64,000 nucleotides of DNA from Halichondria panicea (taxonomy: Eukaryota; Porifera; Demospongiae; Suberitida; Halichondriidae): assembly GCF_963675165.1 (NCBI RefSeq), contig NC_087377.1, positions 61,001 through 125,000 of the forward strand. Direction: 5' to 3'. The notes under the pieces were generated by a model that saw only the letters and a program-made list of their open reading frames with translations, was not told the origin of the DNA and made no database searches. The stretch's first letter is position 1; each line of letters opens with the position of its first letter. A program made the translations under genes and the position numbers. Of the stretch, positions 23,205-35,365 are shown piece by piece.

Positions 23205-23386
23205 ATGAGTAATCCATCTTTGCACCCCGAAGGCTGGTTCGACAATGGTTTCAAGAACAAGAAGATGCTGTCCTGCGACCCGACTGTTGAAGAACCTTCC
23301 ACACACATTCTGATTGATTACTTCAGTGCTATGGACATCATCCCTCCTCCTCCCCCCCCCCCACCAAAGGGTTCAAGGCCATGCAG
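23205..23386 (+). CDS. Candidate first exon of an unknown gene (copy 1, frame altered)
   Basis: ATG followed by SNPSLHPEGWFDNGFKNKK...HILIDYFSA and a donor (CAG/GTAATA) at 23387. The copy at 54378-54554 keeps the same start, frame and donor with mostly conservative changes. Here a poly-C expansion (23349-23362) shifts the last dozen residues out of register relative to the other copy. I do not recognise the protein and no second exon was found. Confidence 0.3.
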
Positions 23387-23789
23387 GTAATATACTCTTA
23401 GCCATGCGTATTTAAAACAGTACACAAAAAGCGTTGTCGACACGAGTTTAGCCGTGCATACATGCATTTAACGTGCGCTTTGCTGGCAAGTATGTATCTA
23501 TTAAGCTGCATGCATGACCTACACACCTCACAGTCAAGAAGGGGCCACCACACTTAGACACACGGAATACCAGAACATAAACCTTCCACTCTCAACAAAC
23601 AAAGCAACACCGATACACTCAAAGGCCAGAGAGTGAACAATCGAATGCAACAAGATACACACACACCACATGCAACAAGCTACACACAAGATGAACATGC
23701 AGACGTATAGTTTCAACTTACAAATGACTCCTGCAGCCTGCACTGCTTCCGATGATCCAGCTCTATCTTTCCATGGCTGGATATTCGCG

Positions 23790-23935
23790 ATGGTTCTGCA
23801 ACACAGTAAAAGGCCTGCGCTGTTTCTGCAACACAGCCTGGTGAAATGCTCGCGATGTTCTGCAACACAGTGGAAAGCTCGCGCTGTTTCTGCAACACAC
23901 TGGATGGTTCGCGATGTTTTTGTATCACGGCTGCA
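23790..23935 (-). repeat. 30-bp minisatellite, partly coding on the minus strand (copy 1)
   Basis: About five units of 29-30 bp with the core tttctgcaacacagtggaa. On the minus strand an intact 30-bp unit encodes a 10-residue repeat of the type TVLQKQRELS. In this copy unit lengths vary and the frame is broken (VLQKQRELSTVLQNIAS then a shift). See 54915-55070 for a longer readable version. Confidence 0.7.
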
Positions 23936-24547
23936 AAAAAATCAAGTCAATAGCAATCAATAAAACATGACCAAATAGACAACTACAATGCTTCAAAAAA
24001 GGCTTCCTAGCGTAACATTCCTGCAAACATGCGAGCTACAAGCAAGCAAAGAAACTCACCTCTTCCAGCAACACACTTCGCTTCTTCTTCAACGAGCATG
24101 CTGACTATAAAAGGGGCGTGCCCTGGGCACTCGAGGCGGAAATGATTAAATATGGCCGCGTGCGGTAAACTCTCTGGCCTCTTTTGCTTCACTGCTCGCT
24201 TCATGCACGCATGGTTTTACTTTGATACGCCCCTTATACCTAGCCTCCTTCGCAGCCTCTCCTTTTTCTGTTCTTTGTCACAGAAGAGAAATATTGGAGG
24301 AACAAAGAAAGAAAGAAGGAAGCAACTAAGAAAAAGGAGAGCTGCCTTGCTAAGTCCCGTGATCCCCTACTGAAGTAGACAAATTTTAACGAGCGTGGGC
24401 GAGAGAAAACCTCAATAACTGTCCTCCCACACAGCACTTGGAGCGCATTTACCAGGAACATAATCTGTTATGAACAGTACAGTGCAGTACAGTGCAGTAG
24501 AGTCAGCCTTCGTGAGACCTTTAGTCAGTAGAGGAAGTATGAAAGAC

Positions 24548-24630
24548 TAGAGTAGAGTAGAGTAGACTAGAGTAGAGTAGAGTAGACTAGAGTAGAGTAG
24601 AGTAGACTAGAGTAGAGTAGAGTAGACTAT
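24548..24630. repeat. 20-bp tandem repeat (agtagactagagtagagtag)
   Basis: Four near-perfect 20-bp units in the spacer of the inverted repeat; simple-sequence DNA without coding content. Confidence 0.95.
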
Positions 24631-24827
24631 ACTGCTGTAATAATTATATCTACTAATCAAGTGGGTCTGTTCTGAACTCAGGAAAAAAAACTGAGCTAAA
24701 TTTAGATATTTAGTCTCTTTAGTCTTTACTAGGTAAGCCCTCGTCTACGATGTTGATTCTGGCTTACTATCTACGATGCTAACAGCTTTTATTTAGAGTT
24801 TGCAATGCGTAGGCTCTGTCAGGCTCC

Positions 24828-24879
24828 GCCTAGTTGGGTGGAGTCCAACCAACGCTGGTTGGACTCCGCCCAACTAGGC
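24828..24879. repeat. 24-bp-stem perfect-type hairpin
   Basis: Left arm 24828-24851 and right arm 24856-24879 are complementary at 23 of 24 positions, with a 4-nt loop (acgc). The core is tggagtccaac. It sits between the arms of the larger inverted repeat. Confidence 0.9.
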
Positions 24880-25027
24880 TCCGCCCAGCTAGTGATTGCC
24901 CACATTCATTTTCACTTGTGTACCACTTGTCTACCGTCACCCAACTTAGCAAGGCAGGCTCTCCTTTTTCTTAGTCTCTTCCTTCTTTCTTTCTTTGTTC
25001 CTCCAATTAGTCCCGTATTTTATCTTA

Positions 25028-27697
25028 TTGAACTATGACAAAGAACAGAAAAAGGAGAGGCTGCAAAGGAGGCTACCTTATACCTGCATGCATGTAGCAC
25101 CTTGGCTCACAAGATACTTTGTTCAAAAAAGAGCAAAAAAAAATTGGCTGAAAGATGTGACAACTCTCGTTCTCTACCCAAGAAGAAGCATGCTAGGCAT
25201 GGTTTTCGGTACCAAATGGAGCTGAATTTCGATACTGAAGATGCAAAGCAGGCTTTTGTAGCTAGGATAGATAGGGCAAAGCGTTCTCTTGCTGCTACAG
25301 CTAGAGGCTCATTACCCTTGGACAGCAGAGAGCTTATTTCTGTCCTGTTGGACAAGTTGGAGCAGGAGCAGGAGCAGGCAGGTGCTGTTCCTGAGGGAGA
25401 AGACCTACAATCTGATAAATCCAAAGTCTTCCCAATGTTGGAGAATTCAGGTTTGTGTGTGTCAATAGCTTAGTATAAAGACGTTACTTCTTGTTTAGGA
25501 ATATTTACTAGCAATATACTGACGCTAGTGATGAACAGTTGTTCGTGTGTGAACTGAAGACTTTGTTCCGTCTTTTCACTGGCCTATCCCAAGCATGTGA
25601 CCAGTGCCAATCTTATTGTCGTAGGCCGACCAATTTTCGCCAGGTATTTCTGATCCAATAGACCCCAATACATGATGTATGCAATATAATATTGTTTTTC
25701 AGAACGGGCATGTTGTCCGATTTGAATTCAAGTGTGGAAAATGTGGAAAGCGACAGTGGTGGGCTAGCTCGCGAACACTCGGTGGACGATACCTTGTCAA
25801 TCAAAAGTGAGTATAATTCCATACGTTTTCAAGATTAACTTGGAATCCTATTTATTGCAGGATCGTCCATGCTTTTACTTGTGCTGGAGTTCTCCCAAGC
25901 CAGTACCTTCACTTTAGTAGTCATGCTGGCTTGGGAAAAGTTAGTTCATGGTATATTTCGTCAAGTAAGTGAGTGTTATAATTGTACTCTTACAAAACAC
26001 TGTGACGTTACAGTGTACAAGAAAGGTGGATACTTAGACGTCGTGAACGCTTGTGCCAAGGCATCCATGTTGAGAGCGATTGACGAAGTGAAGGCTTTGC
26101 CTGGTTACTCGCAGGACGGTGAGGTAATGAATTCTTATGTGCTAGTTTTGTTTTTGTTTTTCAGTAATGACTTTATCAATATAGTGGGTAATAACAGATG
26201 CTCGCCACGACTCAACAGCAAATGCTTATAACACGACTGTTCCCTGTCTCTCGGGAAGGTAAACTAATTATTTTCATTATCTCTACAAGTGTGCTGCTGT
26301 CGTTTATCATATGAAAATTATCTTTTTCTAGTACGAAAAGAATTGTTGGGTGTTCGACTGTTTCCAGGCATCTGTGCTCAGACTCGAGAAGTAGCGTGTA
26401 CTAAGATAGTTCTTCCGGAAGTCATAGATAAAGGTATGTTCAAGCATCAACATTATGAGGTTGTGTTTATTTTTTGTGGATATTATGTCTCAGGTCTCAA
26501 TATTGTTGAAGTAGCACATGATAATCAGCCAGTAGTCAAGAGATTTGTCACTGATGATCTCAACCTTACAAACTCGTACGACACATGGCATGGTAAGTGT
26601 GTAGAATCTCAAATCTCAATTATTACCGTGTCCGTGTATTTTCAGGCACTAAGAATGTAGCGAAGAAGATGAAGAAAGTAGCAATTGGGACCAAAAAGGC
26701 TCAAGGAAAGACGTGGTTTCCAGAGTTATCTGACAAACGTAAGCTTTGATTATAAAAGTGCTCAGTAACATAAAAATATTTGTCAATAGGTAAAAGTACG
26801 AAAGTTCACTTGTACTACTGTATGAAGAACTGTGAGCAGTCAGCAGACAATCTAAGAAAGAACATTCTGAATATCGTTAAACATTATCAGGTGAGTGTGT
26901 ATGATAACAAGTTGTCCGTACTCTGTACACCAATAACATTTATAATCGTGTTCTCAGAACGAGCACTCAGATTGTGACGAAGCGTCACCCTGTAAGCGTC
27001 CAGGGTACAAGCCCACGAAGATAAAACTTGAGGATCCTCTTGCAATCGAGTCATTCACGTCAGCACTAAAAGACACCCTTATTTACAAGAATGCCGAATC
27101 ATATTGTCGAGTGAGGTTTTTTTCTAATTATATTAAAATTCATATGATGTTGTTTACAGTGTCGAGACACATTCTGGGTGGAGTCTTTCAATCACCAGCT
27201 GCTCACATACATCTCGAAACGTGTACACTTTGGGGAAGCTACATTCAACATGAGAATGAACCTTGCTATTATGGACTGGGTACGTTATGCTGGCTAATAA
27301 TGTATGTGTGACTGTACATTCATTCATTTGTTTACTTCAGAACGAGAATGTACGTAGAGGGTGTACAAGTGAACGACTGGTTCAGGACATGAGAAGACCG
27401 GATCGTAGGACTCCCGTAAGAGTGCTGAAGGAAAAATCGTTCAACTTTGCCGGAGAATATGGGAGAATTACGAGCAGCAGAGAAAAGTTGACCTCAGGTA
27501 CTGCGTAATATATTTTATGTGCAATCTACATAATTTATTTTACATATAATTTTATAATTTTGCTACATGTATATATGTGCAGTGAGTTTGTAGAGGACGT
27601 GCAACCTGAGCAATCAGATGAGCCAGTAGATGAAAACGAGGACCTATTAAACGATGGTGTACATGTACTTGACGAAGGTCTTTATGAAGACATATAA
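25028..27697 (+). pseudogene. Intron-rich DDE transposase gene, MULE/Kolobok-like, probably decayed
   Basis: At least twelve short exons can be read. In order they give NRKRRGC at the N-terminus, a helical stretch (DTEDAKQAFVARIDRAKRS), a Cys-rich part (CDQCQSYC, FKCGKCGK), HAFTCAGVLPSQY, GYLDVVNACAKASM, VITDARHDSTANAY (candidate first Asp), VEVAHDNQPVVKRFV, NSYDTWHGTKNVAKKMKKVA (candidate second Asp with H), KVHLYYCMKNCEQSADNLRK, FWVESFNHQLLTYISKRVHF (candidate Glu), MRMNLAIMDWNENV and an acidic tail ending GLYEDI. This order fits a cut-and-paste DDE transposase family seen in cnidarians and sponges; the exact superfamily is not certain. Exon phases do not all agree: exon 1 to 2 near 25450-25520, and the exon at 26331-26431, whose expected frame shifts midway. 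The copy may therefore be inactive. It is followed at once by the second satellite block. Confidence 0.6.
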
Positions 27698-27769
27698 AGT
27701 AAGTATGTATCCGTGCAAATTTTGACTAGCCAATCAGCATTTTATATTTGCATTTTACATAATTAAACA

Positions 27770-28147
27770 ATAAAGGAAGTAGAAGACTGGAAGTCTGTGT
27801 ATGGAACTCCATCTGGATTTGGGAATCGTTCACGCACCTCCTGGAAAAGGTATATAGCAATTGATCGTACTTGCACTGTAAAGTGGGCATCATTTATAAC
27901 TTACTCAATTATTGCAGCTCAAGTTGAAATAAAAATGTTTAAGATAATAATTGTTATGGTGGAATTATCTACTAGTGAGTGAGTGGTCTGATTGTTCTCT
28001 CACTTGTTAGATTCGTGAGGGTCAGTTGTTCACTCTGTTGGATGCTGATGATGATCCACGCATTGGACGTCAGAGAAAATACAATCGACCTAAGAAACAG
28101 TGAGTACTGCCACGTGCAGAGTGTGACTCTTTCCCTTACCAAACGTT
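27770..28147 (+). repeat. Junction of transposase gene and satellite block 2
   Basis: 27776-27851 has an open stretch (EVEDWKSVYGTPSGFGNRS) with a GT donor that may be a further exon. From about 27905 the sequence matches 2935-3190 (satellite block copy 1), including the exon IREGQLFTLLDADDD at 28011-28103 with one changed region (DDPRIG). Everything upstream of 2935 in copy 1 is replaced here by the transposase gene. Confidence 0.7.
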
Positions 28148-29352
28148 TTGTAGTTTGTGCTTTTTGCGCTGTACTCCCCCTTGCATGTGTGACTGTGTTT
28201 TGTAGTTTGTGCTTTTTACGCTGTACTCCCCCCTTGCATGTGTGACTGTGTTTTGTAGTTTGTGCTTTTTACGTTGTACTCCCCCTTGCATGTGTGACTG
28301 TGTTTTGTAGTTTGTGCTTTTTTATGCGCTGTACTCCCCCCTTGCATGTGTGACGGTGTTTAGTCACTAGCAATAGTTTTGCGTTCCCGTGAGTGGGTTC
28401 AATTCACTAGCAATAGTTTTACGTTCCCGTGAGTGGGTTCAATTCACTAGCAATAGTTTTACGTTCCCGTGAGTGGGTTCAATTCACTAGCAATATTTTT
28501 ACGTTCCCATGAGTGGGTTCAATTCACTAGCAATAGTTTTAAGATCCCATGAGTGGGTTCAATTCACTAGCAATAGTTTTGCGTTCCCATGAGTGGGTTC
28601 AATTCACTAGCAATAGTTTTACGTTCCCATGAGTGGGTTCAATTCACTAGCAATAGTTTTACGTTCCCATGAGTGGGTTCAATTCACTAGCAATAGTTTT
28701 ACGTTCCCATGAGTGGGTTCAATTCACTAGCAATAGTTTTGCGTTCCCATGAGTGGGTTCAATTCACTAGCAATAGTTTTACGTTCCCATGAGTGGGTTC
28801 AATAATTCACAACAGCTGCATTGTACCTCCTTGTTTTGTGTTTTTTATGCGAGTGCGCTGAATGCACCAGCGAAAGCTTGGGTTTTCTGAATGCTTAGAA
28901 ACAGACCTTTCAAATGGTACCATCAAAGTTCATATTTATTTGAAAGATAACATTCTTTGCCAATTTAGTCCCCATGGTCCGAGGTCTAAAAATAACAAAT
29001 TAAGGGCCCGGATGAAATATTGGATTGAAACACGTCATTTGAAAGTTATTTACCTAAGCTTTCGGAATATTATAAAATTTTTGACATTAGATCAACTGTT
29101 ATGGCTGTTGAAAGACCCCCACCCCTTCCGTTTAATTCGTGAATCTTTTTTGCACTGTACTCCCCCCTTGCATGTGTGACTGTGTTTTGTAGTTTGTGCT
29201 ATTTGCGCTGTACTCCCCCCTTGCATGTGTGACGGTGTTTGGTAGTTTGTGCTTTTTGCGCTGTACTCCCCCCTTGCATGTGTGACGGTGTTTGGTATAG
29301 TTTGTGTGCTTTTTGCGCTGTACTCCCCCCTTGCATGTGTGACGGTGTTTAG
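28148..29352 (+). repeat. Satellite block 2, left part: 53-bp / 40-bp / tail / 53-bp
   Basis: 53-bp units at 28148-28360, 40-bp units at 28361-28806 (about 11), tail segment at 28807-29150, then 53-bp units again at 29150-29352. The short array here is dominated by the gttcccatgagtggg variant, unlike array 1. Confidence 0.9.
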
Positions 29353-32306
29353 TCACTAGCAATAGTTTTCCGTTCCCGTGAGTGGGTTCAATTCACTAGC
29401 AATAGTTTTGCGTTCCCGTGAGTGGGTTCAATTCACTAGCAATAGTTTTACGTTCCCGTGAGTGGGTTCAATTCACTAGCAATAGTTTTACTTTCCCGTG
29501 AGTGGGTTCAATTCACTAGCAATAGTTTTACGTTCCCGTGAGTGGGTTCAATTCACTAGCAATAGTTTTACTTTCCTGTGAGTGGGTTCAATTCACTAGC
29601 AATAGTTTTGCGTTCTTGTGAGTGGGTTCAATTCACTAGCAATAGTTTTACGTTCCCGTGAGTGGGTTCAATTCACTAGCAATAGTTTTACTTTCCTGTG
29701 AGTGGGTTCAATTCACTAGCAATAGTTTTAAGTTGCCGTGAGTGCATGGGTTCACTTCACTAGCAATAGTTTTACGTTCCCGTGAGTGGGTTCAATTCAC
29801 TAGCAATAGTTTTACTTTCCCTTGAGTGGGTTCAATTCACTAGCAATAGTTTTAAGTTGCCGTGAGTGCATGGGTTCACTTCACTAGCAATAGTTTTACG
29901 TTCCCGTGAGTGGGTTCAATTCACCAGCAATAGTTTTGCGTTCCCGTGGGTGGGTTCAATTCACCAGCAATAGTTTTGCGTTTCCGTGGGTGGGTTCAAT
30001 TCACCAGCAATAGTTTTACGTTCCCTTGAGTGGGTTCAATTCACTAGCAATAGTTTTAAGTTCTCGTGAGTGGTCACTAGCAATAGTTTTGCGTTCCCGT
30101 GGGTGGGTTCAATTCACTAGCAATAGTTTTAAGTTCCCGTGAGTGGTCACTAGCAATAGTTTTGCGTTCCCGTGGGTGGGTTCAATTCACTAGCAATAGT
30201 TTTGCGTTCTCGTGAGTGGGTTCAATTCACTAGCAATAGTTTTACATTCCCGTGAGTAGGTTCAATTCACTAGCAATAGTTTTGCGTTCCCGTGAGTGGG
30301 TTCAATTCACTAGCAATAGTTTTGCGTTCCCGTGAGTGGGTTCAATTCACTAGCAATAGTTTTGCGTTCCCGTGAGTGGGTTCAATTCACTAGCAATAGT
30401 TTTGCGTTCCCGTGAGTGGGTTCAATTCACTAGCAATAGTTTTGCGTTTTCGTGGGTGGGTTCAATTCACTAGCAATAGTTTTGCGTTCCTGTGAGTGGG
30501 TTCAATTCACTAGCAATAGTTTTGCGTTCCCGTGAGTGGGTTCAATTCACCAGCAATAGTTTTGCGTTCCCGTGGGTGGGTTCAATTCACTAGCAATAGT
30601 TTTGCGTTCCCGTGGGTGGGTTCAATTCACTAGCAATAGTTTTAAGTTCCCGTGAGTGGTCACTAGCAATAGTTTTGCGTTCCCGTGGGTGGGTTCAATT
30701 CACTAGCAATAGTTTTGCGTTCTCGTGAGTGGGTTCAATTCACTAGCAATAGTTTTACGTTCCCGTGAGTAGGTTCAATTCACTAGCAATAGTTTTGTGT
30801 TCCCGTGAGTGGGTTCAATTCACTAGCAATAGTTTTGCGTTCCCGTGAGTGGGTTCAATTCACTAGCAATAGTTTTACGTTCCCGTGAGTGGGTTCAATT
30901 CACTAGCAATAGTTTTGCGTTCCCGTGAGTGAGTTCAATTCACTAGCAATAGTTTTGCGTTCCCGTGGGTGGGTTCAATTCACTAGCAATAGTTTTGCGT
31001 TCCCGTGGGTGGGTTCAATTCACTAGCAATAGTTTTGCGTTCCCGTGAGTGGGTTCAATTCACTAGCAATAGTTTTGCGTTCCCGTGAGTGGGTTGAATT
31101 CACTAGCAATAGTTTTGCGTTCTCGTGAGTGGGTTCAATTCACTAGCAATAGTTTTGCGTTCCCGTGAGTGGGTTCAATTCACCAGCAATAGTTTTGCGT
31201 TCCCGTGGGTGGGTTCAATTCACCAGCAATAGTTTTACGTTCCCGTGAGTGGGTTCAATTCACTAGCAATAGTTTTGCGTTCCCGTGGGTGGGTTCAATT
31301 CACTAGCAATAGTTTTAAGTTCCCGTGAGTGGTCACTAGCAATAGTTTTGCGTTCCCGTGGGTGGGTTCAATTCACTAGCAATAGTTTTGCGTTCTCGTG
31401 AGTGGGTTCAATTCACTAGCAATAGTTTTGCATTCCCTTGAGTGGGTTCAATTCACTAGCAATAGTTTTACGTTCCCGTGAGTCGGTTCAATTCACTAGC
31501 AATAGTTTTAAGTTCCCGTGAGTGGGTTCAATTCACTAGCAATAGTTTTGCGTTCCCGTGAGTGGGTTCAATTCACTAGCAATAGTTTTGCGTTCCCGTG
31601 AGTGGGTTCAATTCACTAGCAATAGTTTTGCGTTCCCGTGGGTGGGTTCAATTCACTAGCAATAGATTTGCGTTCCCGTGGGTGGGTTCAATTCACTAGC
31701 AATAGTTTTGCGTTCCCGTGAGTGGGTTCAATTCACTAGCAATAGTTTTGCGTTCCCGTGAGTGGGTTCAATTCACTAGCAATAGTTTTGCGTTCCCGTG
31801 GGTGGGTTCAATTCACTAGCAATAGATTTGCGTTCCCGTGGGTGGGTTCAATTCACTAGCAATAGTTTTGCGTTCCCGTGAGTGGGTTCAATTCACTAGC
31901 AATAGTTTTGCGTTCCCGTGAGTGGGTTCAATTCGCTAGCAATAGTTTTGCATTCCCTTGAGTGGGTTCAATTCACTAGCAATAGTTTTACGTTCCCGTG
32001 GGTGGATTCAATTCACTAGCAATAGTTTCAAGTTTCCGTGAGTGGGTTAAATTCACTAGCAATAGTTTTACGTTCCCGTGAGTGGGTTCAATTTACTAGC
32101 AATAATTTTGCGTTCCCGTCAGTGGGTTCAATTCACTAGCAATAGTTTTGCGTTCCCGTGAGTGGGTTCAATTCACTAGCAATAGTTTTAAGTTCCCGTG
32201 AGTGGTCACTAGCAATAGTTTTGCGTTCCCATGAGTGGGTTCAATTCACTAGCAATAGTTTTACGTTCCCGTGAGTGGGTTCAATTCACTAGCAATAGTT
32301 TTACGT
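29353..32306 (+). repeat. 40-bp satellite array 2, about 74 units
   Basis: Same 40-bp satellite as 3289-7786, with the same 33-bp deletion variant (for example near 30062, 30136, 30650, 31322 and 32198). A 44-bp form with an extra 4 bp (gtgagtgcatgggttca) occurs at 29740 and 29860. The last roughly 800 bp match the end of array 1 unit by unit. Confidence 0.95.
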
Positions 32307-33400
32307 GTTTTGTAGTTTGTGCTTTTTGCGCTGTACTCCCCCCTTGCATGTGTGACTGTGTTTTGTAGTTTGTGCTTTTTGCGCTGTACTCCCCCCTTGC
32401 ATGTGTGACTGTGTTTTGTAGTTTGTGCTTTTTGCGCTGTACTCCCCCCTTGCATGTGTGACTGTGTTTTGTAGTTTGTGTGCTTTTTGCGCTGTACTCC
32501 CCCCTTGCATGTGTTACTGTGTTTAGTCACTAGCAATAGTTTTACGTTCCCATGAGTGGAGGTTCAATAATTCACAACAGCTGCATTGTACCTCCTTGTT
32601 TTGTGTTTTTTATGCAAGTGCACTGAATGCGCCAGCGAAAGCTTAGGTTTTCTGAATGCTTAGAAACAGACCTTTCAAATGATACCATATTTATTTGATA
32701 TTTGCCAATTTAGTCCCCATGGTCCGAGGTCTAAAAATAACAAATTCAGGGCCCGGATGAAATATTGGATTGAAACACATCATTTGAAATGTATTTTTCT
32801 AAGCTTTCGGAATATTATAAAATTTTTGACATGGATCAACTGTTATGGCTGTTGAAAGACCCACCTTCCGTTTAATTCGTGAATCTTTCGGCTGTCATAA
32901 CTTAAATTCTGTGGATCAAAAGTCAAAAATGTTATGGTTTTCTGAATGCTTAGAAACAGACCTTTTAAATGGTACGGGTGGGTTAGGGTTAGGCTCCCGT
33001 GAGTGGACTGAATGCGCCAGCAAAAGTCTTAGGCTCCCGCGAGTTGGCTGAATGCGCCACGAAAATAACCCCACGAAAATTACCCGCTATATATATGATA
33101 GTTGGATGTTTTTTATGCGTTGTACTCCCCCCTTGTGTTGTATTTTTTATGCGAGTGCGCTAAATGCGCCAGCGAAAGTCTTAGGCTCTCGCGAGTTGGC
33201 TGAATGCACCAGCAAAAGTCTTAGGCTCTCGCAAGTTGGGCTGAATGCGCTAGCGAACGTCTTAGGCTCTCGCGAGAGGGCTGAATGCACCACGAAAATG
33301 ACCCGCTATACGATAGTTGGAATAGTTAGTATTTTTTATGCACTGTACTCCCCCCTTGCATGTGTGACGGTGTTTTGGGTTAGTTAGTGTTCACTTCTCT
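32307..33400 (+). repeat. 53-bp units and right-hand tail of satellite block 2
   Basis: 53-bp units at 32307-32527, then the same tail as 8053-8860, with type-B 40-bp units at about 32990-33300. It continues directly into repeat A, in the same order as in copy 1. Confidence 0.9.
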
Positions 33401-35365
33401 ATAATTACATACATGCATTAATTTGGGTGACAATTTGTGGGACATTATGATCATTGACGTGTGCAATAAATGATGTATATATACTGTGTGTGTGTGCAGG
33501 ACTGAACACCAGCCCCCAGCATGTATCATGAGGGACGCGCGCTGTACAGAGATGTTAGGGCAAGTTCCTTTAATTAGATCGAGATATTGTAATTATTTCC
33601 TTCTTCCAGGTTGTCGGTGGCTAAACGTGCTTATAGTTGCCATGGAGATGGAGATGGTAATTGACTGAAGTCATGTACCTACCTCTCGATAGAAGGAAAC
33701 AAGGATTTGTCAATAATTATAGTACTGTGATAAATAAATGTTTTGTCAAATTCGATTCTCTAAGATCATAATTATTCATAACTATAATTATACTATTGTT
33801 CTTGTTCTTACAAAACTTTAAATTATGTTACGTTGTTTCATATTAATTATATATCGAGTACAGCAGCCACTCAGTGTTAGGTAGTGCCAGACCATCAAAC
33901 CATCACCTTAATTGTCCATCCATATATACACAACCATCAACCTACACAGAGAGCATGAGAGACTTGTCACACAACATAGCTAGCTACTTATCTGTGTGTA
34001 TGTGGCTCCTCCACAACCCTCAACCTACACAGAGAGCATGAGAGACATGCCACACGACATAGCTAGCTACTCATCTGTGTGTATGCTGTTACAGTGGCTC
34101 CTCCACACAATCAACCTACACAGAGAGCATGAGAGATACTGTACACAATGGAACTACTTATCTTTTGCTGTGAAGAGACATCTACCTACACACCATAGAA
34201 GCCAGCCATACTTATATCTTTATTGTCTCCATAGCTGCACACAAAACAATCAAGAGACACTATAAATGATAGTAGTGGGCGTTGAGATCTGAGCCCCTCC
34301 CCCTTCAGTACCAATACATTATACAGTGATGAGGTTAGTAATCCTCCCTGGGTCCCAGAGCAGCATGGCTTGTCTGTACCTGGAGGAGAGAGGAGACAAA
34401 AGCAGTGAGAGAATGGAACACTAGCTATAGTACAGTAGCTAGTAGGAGGAGCTGTGTGTGTGTGCATTGTGGCTGCAAGAGAACAAGCAAATGCATGGTT
34501 ACATTGAGAGCAGCAGTTTAAACAAAACCATCCACTCCACACAATACAATACCAGCCAATCACCACCACAGCTGACAACCATCAGCCTAGTATTATCAAT
34601 ACACACACAATACATAATTATAACACCAGACAACAAAATTACACCCATAGCTGTTTGTGCTGTCCAGGGAACCGGAAGAGATGAGAAATTCCCACAACAA
34701 TAAATCAATTCAACAGTGAAGACCACCAATTAATTCAGATCATTATTATCATCATAATACCAGACCAGGAATGAATGCACTCCTGACCAGACAAATCATT
34801 ATAATCAAATCACACATCATCACCAAACCTGACTGTGCAACAAAATTTCGCAACCACAACAACCAATCAAATCATCCACAGAAGGTTTAGTTTCCTTGCA
34901 CAATATTTGGTTGCCAAAATGATGATCACCTTTGAGAAAAAATCACACACAAAACAAACACCAAATGCTAAAATCATAAAAAACTGTTCTAAAAATTTAA
35001 TTCTACACTATTTTTACCCCTGGGAACAGCTGTTGTTTGCTAGACTCAGCCCTTCTTGTTCACTCACTTTCTGGTCCTGTTTCTTACCATTGAATTTACT
35101 GTACGAAAATACTCCCACTCACTACTTTCAGTCTGACATCTCTACCAATAGGTGTCAGCTGCAGCAGTCCTGCTTCCCTTGGCTGCTAAAGAATCTGGGT
35201 GGGGCTGCTGCTGGACTGAAGCTAGGACGCCTTCTAATTCTATCCACCGTCAAGGTATAATGATACAGACGCTTGAATACTACTGTTGTTTTTATACCAC
35301 CCAACAAACACAAAATATTTATAACATGAACAAACATTTTTTAATAATAATATAGAGCTGCAGGC
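33400..35365. repeat. Repeat A copy 4 and upstream region of piggyBac copy 1
   Basis: 33380-34870 is repeat A. 34870-35365 has no clear gene. A possible exon at about 35150-35254 has acceptor ctaccaatag and a GTATAA donor, with three open frames and no recognisable product; it recurs at about 45945-46038. From about 33865 the whole stretch belongs to the large segmental duplication (partner 44715-50085). Confidence 0.7.

Larger units (their letters stand above)
22595..24100. repeat. Low-copy repeat D, copy 1
   Basis: Matches 53785-55210 along most of its length, with small indels. It holds the candidate exon at 23205, an inverted duplication of that exon, and the 30-bp coding minisatellite. 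Its left edge truncates the CACTA-like gene. Confidence 0.85.
24225..25085. repeat. Long inverted repeat at the 5' end of the DDE transposase gene
   Basis: Arms at about 24225-24350 and 24945-25085 are inverted copies of each other, with small indels. Shared stretches include agcctctcctttttctgttc and ggaggaacaaagaaagaaag. The right arm contains the likely start of the transposase gene (MTKNRKRRGCKGG) and the left arm an inverted, broken copy (TKNRKRRGCEGG). About 600 bp separate the arms. It may be a long terminal inverted repeat or an inverted duplication of the gene's 5' end. Confidence 0.75.
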
